From the NCBI GenBank assembly GCA_016193385.1, contig JACPSF010000237.1, positions 1 to 5,560 of the forward strand: a stretch of 5,560 nucleotides of DNA. Direction: 5' to 3'. Shown here one piece after another: positions 1-5,560 of this stretch. Every line of letters starts with the position of its first letter. Within the stretch, counting starts at the first letter, position 1. A program made the translations under genes and the position numbers. The stretch is from Deltaproteobacteria bacterium. Its GTDB lineage: Bacteria > Desulfobacterota_B > Binatia > UBA9968. The notes beneath the pieces are model-generated. The model ran no database searches and was not told the DNA's origin. It saw only the letters and a list, made by a program, of their open reading frames with translations.

Positions 1-1
1 C

Positions 2-469
2 TTGGAGGAGCGGATCAAGGCCTTGGCCAAACAAGAGTTGTTCGGCGAAGTCTTGGTCCCGATGGAAAAGGTGGTGGAGTTGGTCAAGGGGAAGAAGAAG
101 ACCTCCTCGAGGAAGTTTTTCCCGGGTTACATTCTGGTGCAGATGGAGCTCAATGACGAGACCTGGCACATCGTCAAGGGCACTCCGAAGGTTACCGGGT
201 TTGTTGGCGGGAGCACCCAACCGCCTTCGGTGAGCGAGGAGGAAATCAAAACCATCACGCAGCAGATCGAAGAGGGGGCGATCAAGCCCAAGCCCCGGGT
301 GCTTTTCTCCGCGGGGGAGAGCGTGAAGGTCGTGGATGGGCCTTTTGCCGATTTTAACGGGGTTGTCGAGGAGGTGCGGCCTGAGAAGGGGAAACTCAGG
401 GTGTTGATCAGCATCTTTGGCCGTGCCACCCCTGTGGAACTGGACTTTGTTCAAGTGGAGCGGAACTAA
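2..469 (+). CDS. nusG: Transcription termination/antitermination factor NusG, 5'-truncated by window edge
   Basis: NusG binds RNA polymerase during elongation, suppresses pausing, and links the polymerase to Rho or to ribosomal protein S10. The 155 visible residues read in frame from base 2 to a TAA at 467-469. The first codon seen, TTG, is internal and not a start: compared with the roughly 181-residue E. coli protein about 25 N-terminal residues lie off the left edge. The NGN domain remainder (visible residues 1 to about 95) holds the [12 protein letters not shown] core strand and the [16 protein letters not shown] segment. The C-terminal KOW domain (about 103-155) holds [25 protein letters not shown] sequence and ends [11 protein letters not shown]. 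The gene heads the rplKAJL-rpoB cluster, and its stop lies one base before the rplK start. Nothing looks odd apart from the edge truncation. The family assignment is very secure. Confidence 0.97.
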   Translation: MEERIKALAKQELFGEVLVPMEKVVELVKGKKKTSSRKFFPGYILVQMELNDETWHIVKGTPKVTGFVGGSTQPPSVSEEEIKTITQQIEEGAIKPKPRVLFSAGESVKVVDGPFADFNGVVEEVRPEKGKLRVLISIFGRATPVELDFVQVERN

Positions 470-473
470 AGTG
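457..473 (+). promoter_or_regulatory. Ribosome binding site and GTG start of rplK inside the end of nusG
   Basis: A GGAG at 457-460, within the last nusG codons, lies 10 bases before the GTG at 471-473. The GTG is preferred because translation from it gives the canonical L11 N-terminus ([16 protein letters not shown]) at family length. The in-frame ATG at 417 would add 18 residues that do not resemble L11 and would overlap nusG by 53 bases. The arrangement suggests translational coupling of rplK to nusG. Confidence 0.75.
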
Positions 474-896
474 GCTAAGAAGGTTATCGGTGAGATCAAG
501 CTTCAGATTCCGGCGGGCCAAGCGAATCCGAGCCCTCCGGTAGGTCCGGCCCTGGGGCAGCGTGGGGTCAACATCATGGAGTTCTGCAAAGCCTTTAATG
601 CGGCGACCCAATCGCAGCAAGGGATGATTATTCCGGTGATCGTAACGGTGTACGCGGATCGTTCCTTCACCTTTGTGACCAAGACTCCTCCTGCCTCCGT
701 TCTGCTTAAAAAGGCTGCCGGGATCGAGAAGGGATCGGCTGAGCCCAGCAAAGTCAAGGTGGGGAAGGTAACCCGAGCCCAGGTGCGCGAGATTGCCCAG
801 CTCAAAATGAGGGATTTAACCGCAAGCGATTTGACTGCGGCGGAAAAGACAGTGGCGGGAACCGCACGCAGCCTCGGCTTGGAAATCGAAGATTAG
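471..896 (+). CDS. rplK: 50S ribosomal protein L11
   Basis: L11 binds the GTPase-associated centre of 23S rRNA at the base of the L7/L12 stalk. It takes part in factor-dependent GTP hydrolysis and in sensing uncharged tRNA for RelA activation. The 141 residues match the usual length (142 in E. coli). The N-terminal domain (about 1-70) contains the proline-rich [28 protein letters not shown] helix region at about 20-43, the site of thiostrepton contact and of prolyl flexibility. A short TKTPPAS linker (about 70-76) leads to the C-terminal rRNA-binding domain, with [12 protein letters not shown] and the [22 protein letters not shown] helix. The start is a GTG one base after the nusG stop. The TAG stop at 894-896 lies 11 bases before rplA, so the pair is probably translated in a coupled way. 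No anomaly is seen. Confidence 0.98.
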   Translation: MAKKVIGEIKLQIPAGQANPSPPVGPALGQRGVNIMEFCKAFNAATQSQQGMIIPVIVTVYADRSFTFVTKTPPASVLLKKAAGIEKGSAEPSKVKVGKVTRAQVREIAQLKMRDLTASDLTAAEKTVAGTARSLGLEIED

Positions 897-907
897 GTGG
901 GGGACCT

Positions 908-1612
908 ATGAGCGGCAAAGGCAAGTCTTACCGTGCGGCATTGGCCAAGATCGATCGCAACCACAGGTATGCGCTGGAAGAGGGGATTCGCCTGGTGCAC
1001 GAGACCGCGCGGGCGAAGTTCGATGAGACCGTGGAGATGGCGGTCCGATTGGGTGTCGACCCCAGGCAGGCGGATCAGAACGTGCGTGGGACCGTCGTCC
1101 TCCCCCATGGGAAGGGCAAGCCGGTGCGGGTTTTGGCCTTCGCCAAAGGGGAAAAGGAGCGAGAGGCGCAGGAGGCTGGCGCGGACTACGTCGGAGCCGA
1201 GGAGCTGATCAAAAAGATCAGCGAGGGCTGGCTCGAATTCGACAAGACGGTCGCTACCCCGGACATGATGGGCGCGGTCGGCAGGATCGGTAAGATCCTG
1301 GGCCCACGGGGATTGATGCCCAACCCCAAGACCGGCACGGTCACGATGGATATCGGTAAGGCGGTAAAAGAGATTAAGGGGGGAAAGCTTGAGTTCAGGG
1401 TCGATAAGGCAGGGATTGTCCACGTGCCGATCGGAAGGATCGCCTTTGGGGCGGAAAAACTCTCGGACAATGCCAAGGTAGTCTTGAGCGCGATCCTGCG
1501 GGCGAAGCCCGCCTCGGCCAAGGGCAATTACGTTGAGGGAGTGACGCTTTGCAGCACGATGGGGCCGGGCGTCAAGATCGATTTGGCCCAGGTCCGCACG
1601 ATGGCGGCGTAA
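908..1612 (+). CDS. rplA: 50S ribosomal protein L1
   Basis: L1 forms the mobile stalk beside the ribosomal E site. It binds helices 76-78 of 23S rRNA and, in many bacteria, represses its own L11-L1 mRNA. The 234 residues equal the E. coli length. The two-domain fold is visible: domain I from residues 1 to about 67 ([30 protein letters not shown]) and from about 160 to the end; domain II between them ([29 protein letters not shown]). The L1 signature [17 protein letters not shown] lies at about 130-146, and the C-terminal [10 protein letters not shown] stretch is typical. The ATG at 908 is preceded by a G-rich Shine-Dalgarno run (AGGTGGGGG, 895-903) that overlaps the rplK stop, supporting coupling. 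I did not find a convincing copy of the L1 operator fold before rplK. No damage or unusual insertions are seen. Confidence 0.98.
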   Translation: MSGKGKSYRAALAKIDRNHRYALEEGIRLVHETARAKFDETVEMAVRLGVDPRQADQNVRGTVVLPHGKGKPVRVLAFAKGEKEREAQEAGADYVGAEELIKKISEGWLEFDKTVATPDMMGAVGRIGKILGPRGLMPNPKTGTVTMDIGKAVKEIKGGKLEFRVDKAGIVHVPIGRIAFGAEKLSDNAKVVLSAILRAKPASAKGNYVEGVTLCSTMGPGVKIDLAQVRTMAA

Positions 1613-1646
1613 AGAAGGCGGCAGGAGTGGATTGACCGATCTGAGT

Positions 1647-1659
1647 GGAGAGCGCAATG
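1647..1659 (+). promoter_or_regulatory. Ribosome binding site fixing the rplJ start at 1657
   Basis: GGAG at 1647-1650 lies six bases before the ATG at 1657-1659. This start is preferred over the in-frame GTG at 1645, which overlaps that Shine-Dalgarno, would add only four residues (MESA), and has no better site at suitable distance. Confidence 0.7.
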
Positions 1660-2202
1660 GCAGAGTTAGCGACGGCGAGTTTGATTCGTGAAGAGAAGAC
1701 CAAGAGAATTGCTGAGGTCCAGGAGAAGCTAAGGGCCGCCAAGATGGCGATCGTGACGGATTACCGGGGCCTGACGGTTGCGCAGATGACGCGTCTGCGC
1801 CGGCAGATCCGTGAGGCCGCGGGAGAATACCAGGTGATCAAGAATACCTTGGCGCGCCGCGCGCTCAAGGACACCGCCTATGGCTCTCTGGATTCTCTAT
1901 TGGAGGGGCCCAATGGATGGGTCTTTGCCTATGAAGATCCCGTGACGCTCTCGAAAGCGCTGGTCAAATTTATTAATGAAAACGAGAAGCTTGCGATTAA
2001 GGGAGGCGTGCTGGACGGAGAGTACATGGACCAGGCCAAGGTCAAGGTTCTCGCCCAGATGCCCAGCCGTGCGGGGCTGCAGGCGAAGCTGCTTGCGCTC
2101 CTGCAAGCCCCTGTGGTGCAACTGCTTCGGCTCGTCCAGGAACCTGGGGCGCGGGTGGTCAGGTTGCTGGAGACTCTGCGTAAAGGGAAGTCGGAAGCTT
2201 AA
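1657..2202 (+). CDS. rplJ: 50S ribosomal protein L10
   Basis: L10 anchors L7/L12 dimers to the ribosome next to L11, and in many bacteria the L10-L7/L12 complex represses translation of its own mRNA. From the ATG at 1657 the product has 181 residues, slightly longer than the usual 165-175. The N-terminal globular domain carries an initial helix (REEKTKRIAEVQEKLRAAK, about 11-29), then AIVTDYRGLTVAQMTRLRRQIR (about 31-52) and YQVIKNTLARRAL (about 58-70), which are hallmark L10 segments. GPNGWVFAYEDPVTLSKALVKF and the KLAIKGGVLDGEYM strand follow. The C-terminal helix, from about 140 (AGLQAKLLALLQAPVVQLLRLVQEPGARVVRLLETL), is the platform for L7/L12 dimers. It sits 44 bases after rplA and 50 bases before rplL, in the standard order. 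The exact start is the only uncertainty. Confidence 0.97.
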   Translation: MAELATASLIREEKTKRIAEVQEKLRAAKMAIVTDYRGLTVAQMTRLRRQIREAAGEYQVIKNTLARRALKDTAYGSLDSLLEGPNGWVFAYEDPVTLSKALVKFINENEKLAIKGGVLDGEYMDQAKVKVLAQMPSRAGLQAKLLALLQAPVVQLLRLVQEPGARVVRLLETLRKGKSEA

Positions 2203-2252
2203 TTCGGCAATTGGCAATTGTAGTTGGGAAATTCAAAGAAAGGGGATAATCC
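2203..2252 (+). promoter_or_regulatory. AT-rich rplJ-rplL gap with strong rplL ribosome binding site
   Basis: This 50-base spacer is noticeably richer in A and T than its surroundings. It has a tandem heptamer (GGCAATT twice, 2206-2219) that can also form a weak 5-bp hairpin (CAATT 2208-2212 with AATTG 2216-2220). An A-rich run leads to AAAGGGG-type Shine-Dalgarno sequence ending at 2245, seven bases before the rplL ATG at 2253. The Shine-Dalgarno is clear. My inference is that the open context raises L7/L12 synthesis, which is needed in several copies per ribosome. Confidence 0.55.
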
Positions 2253-2630
2253 ATGGCAGAAGTGACACGAGAACAGGTCAAGGACTATATCAAGAACATG
2301 ACCCTGATGGACGCGGCCACGCTGGTTAAGGAGTTGGAGGAGGAGCTAGGGGTGAGTGCTGCAGCGCCGGTGGCCATCGCCGCCGCTCAAGCCGGGCCAG
2401 CCGCCGCTCAGGAGGAGAAGACCGAATTCAACGTGGTCCTGGCCGAGGTCGGAGAGAAGAAGATCCAGGTCATCAAGGTGGTTCGCGAGCTCACTGGTCT
2501 GGGCTTGAAAGAGGCGAAGGACCTGGTCGACGGGGCCCCGAAGCCGGTCAAAGAAGGCGTTTCCAAGGCTGAGGCTGAGACGATCAAGAAAAAGATCGAG
2601 GAGGTTGGAGGTAAGGTCGAGATCAAGTAA
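2253..2630 (+). CDS. rplL: 50S ribosomal protein L7/L12
   Basis: L7/L12 forms the flexible multicopy stalk that recruits translational GTPases (EF-Tu, EF-G, IF2, RF3) and stimulates GTP hydrolysis. The 125 residues fit the family (about 120-130). The N-terminal dimerisation domain (about 1-34) contains [26 protein letters not shown]. An alanine- and proline-rich hinge follows (about 36-53), with two AAAQ units at residues 43-46 and 50-53. The C-terminal domain (about 56-125) has [49 protein letters not shown], including the [12 protein letters not shown] helix that contacts factors, and ends VGGKVEIK. The ATG at 2253 has a strong purine-rich ribosome binding site. The gene follows rplJ, so stalk base and stalk are made together, and 91 bases separate it from rpoB. 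No anomaly is seen. Confidence 0.98.
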   Translation: MAEVTREQVKDYIKNMTLMDAATLVKELEEELGVSAAAPVAIAAAQAGPAAAQEEKTEFNVVLAEVGEKKIQVIKVVRELTGLGLKEAKDLVDGAPKPVKEGVSKAEAETIKKKIEEVGGKVEIK

Positions 2631-2647
2631 ACGGGTCATGAACCGTT
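2630..2647 (+). promoter_or_regulatory. Small hairpin directly after the rplL stop
   Basis: AACGG (2630-2634) and CCGTT (2643-2647) can pair in a 5-bp stem with an 8-base loop, starting at the last base of the rplL stop codon. No T-run follows, so it is not an intrinsic terminator. The 3' arm is also used by the longer structure at 2643-2707, so the two are mutually exclusive. Pairing is read from the sequence; any function is inference. Confidence 0.35.
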
Positions 2648-2707
2648 GCGGCCAATGAGTCTCTGACGGCGCTCAAAGCGACGCCGTGGAGGCGATCAAC
2701 GCAACGG
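2643..2707 (+). promoter_or_regulatory. Extended stem-loop in the rplL-rpoB gap, ending just before the rpoB ribosome binding site
   Basis: CCGTTGCG (2643-2650) is perfectly complementary to CGCAACGG (2700-2707). GCC (2651-2653) can continue with GGC (2691-2693), leaving a six-base bulge. Inside, ACGGCG (2666-2671) pairs with CGCCGT (2682-2687) around a ten-base loop. Together these make a long imperfect stem ending three bases before the rpoB Shine-Dalgarno at 2711. No U-tract follows, so simple intrinsic termination is unlikely. In E. coli the corresponding gap holds a partial attenuator and an RNase III processing stem, so this is a candidate processing or control element. The complementarity is seen; the role is inferred. 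Confidence 0.5.
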
Positions 2708-2710
2708 GAA

Positions 2711-2721
2711 GAGGAGATAAC

Positions 2722-2724
<3 letters not shown>
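2711..2724 (+). promoter_or_regulatory. Ribosome binding site fixing the rpoB start at 2722
   Basis: GAGGAG at 2711-2716 lies five bases before the ATG at 2722-2724. The in-frame GTG at 2686 would add 12 residues, lies inside the inner hairpin stem (2682-2687), and has no comparable site, so 2722 is preferred. Confidence 0.8.

Positions 2725-5560
<2,836 letters not shown>

Noticed and set aside
893..1657. 254-codon minus-strand frame opposite rplA
   Set aside because: It covers the whole rplA gene in antisense, and the translation is low-information Arg/Leu/His-rich sequence with no motif.
2224..2250. Promoter-like pair TTGGGA (2224-2229) and GATAAT (2245-2250) before rplL
   Set aside because: Spacing is only 15 bases, the -35 match is weak, and the start point would fall at or after the rplL ATG, bypassing its strong Shine-Dalgarno.
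2666..2687. Intrinsic terminator between rplL and rpoB
   Set aside because: The 6-bp stem is followed by GGAGGCG with no T-run, so it lacks the defining feature.

Overview
The window is a GC-rich bacterial housekeeping segment. It carries the conserved transcription-translation cluster nusG-rplK-rplA-rplJ-rplL-rpoB, all on the + strand with short gaps (1, 11, 44, 50 and 91 nt). Protein features resemble Proteobacteria in the broad sense: RpoB has the long insertion between its lobe segments that E. coli also carries, and wording such as the FGRIKKI and FLQKDV stretches near its N-terminus recalls Desulfobacterota/deltaproteobacterial or Methylomirabilota-like lineages. That placement is an impression from memory, not a search result.

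Layout: 2-469 is the 3' part of nusG, with roughly the first 25 codons off the left edge. 471-896 is rplK (L11, GTG start). 908-1612 is rplA (L1). 1657-2202 is rplJ (L10). 2253-2630 is rplL (L7/L12). 2722 to the right edge is rpoB (RNA polymerase beta), whose 3' part lies outside the window. The genes work together: L11, L10 and L7/L12 form the GTPase-associated region and stalk of the large ribosomal subunit, L1 forms the opposite stalk, and NusG is an elongation factor that binds the polymerase of which RpoB is a core subunit.

Two things stand out. First, rpoB is broken at about 4300-4302. The reading frame changes and, by comparison with the conserved family sequence, about 88 nt (some 29-30 codons) are missing. 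These encode the second half of rifampicin cluster I and fork loop 2. The flanking protein is otherwise excellent on both sides, so an assembly or sequencing error, or a non-functional copy, is more likely than a working split enzyme. Second, the rplL-rpoB gap can fold into two mutually exclusive RNA structures ending just before the rpoB ribosome binding site, where E. coli has its attenuator and RNase III processing region.

I saw no tRNA, rRNA, mobile element, CRISPR array or clear promoter. No gene-free stretch exceeds 91 nt. I found no evidence for a novel multi-gene system here.
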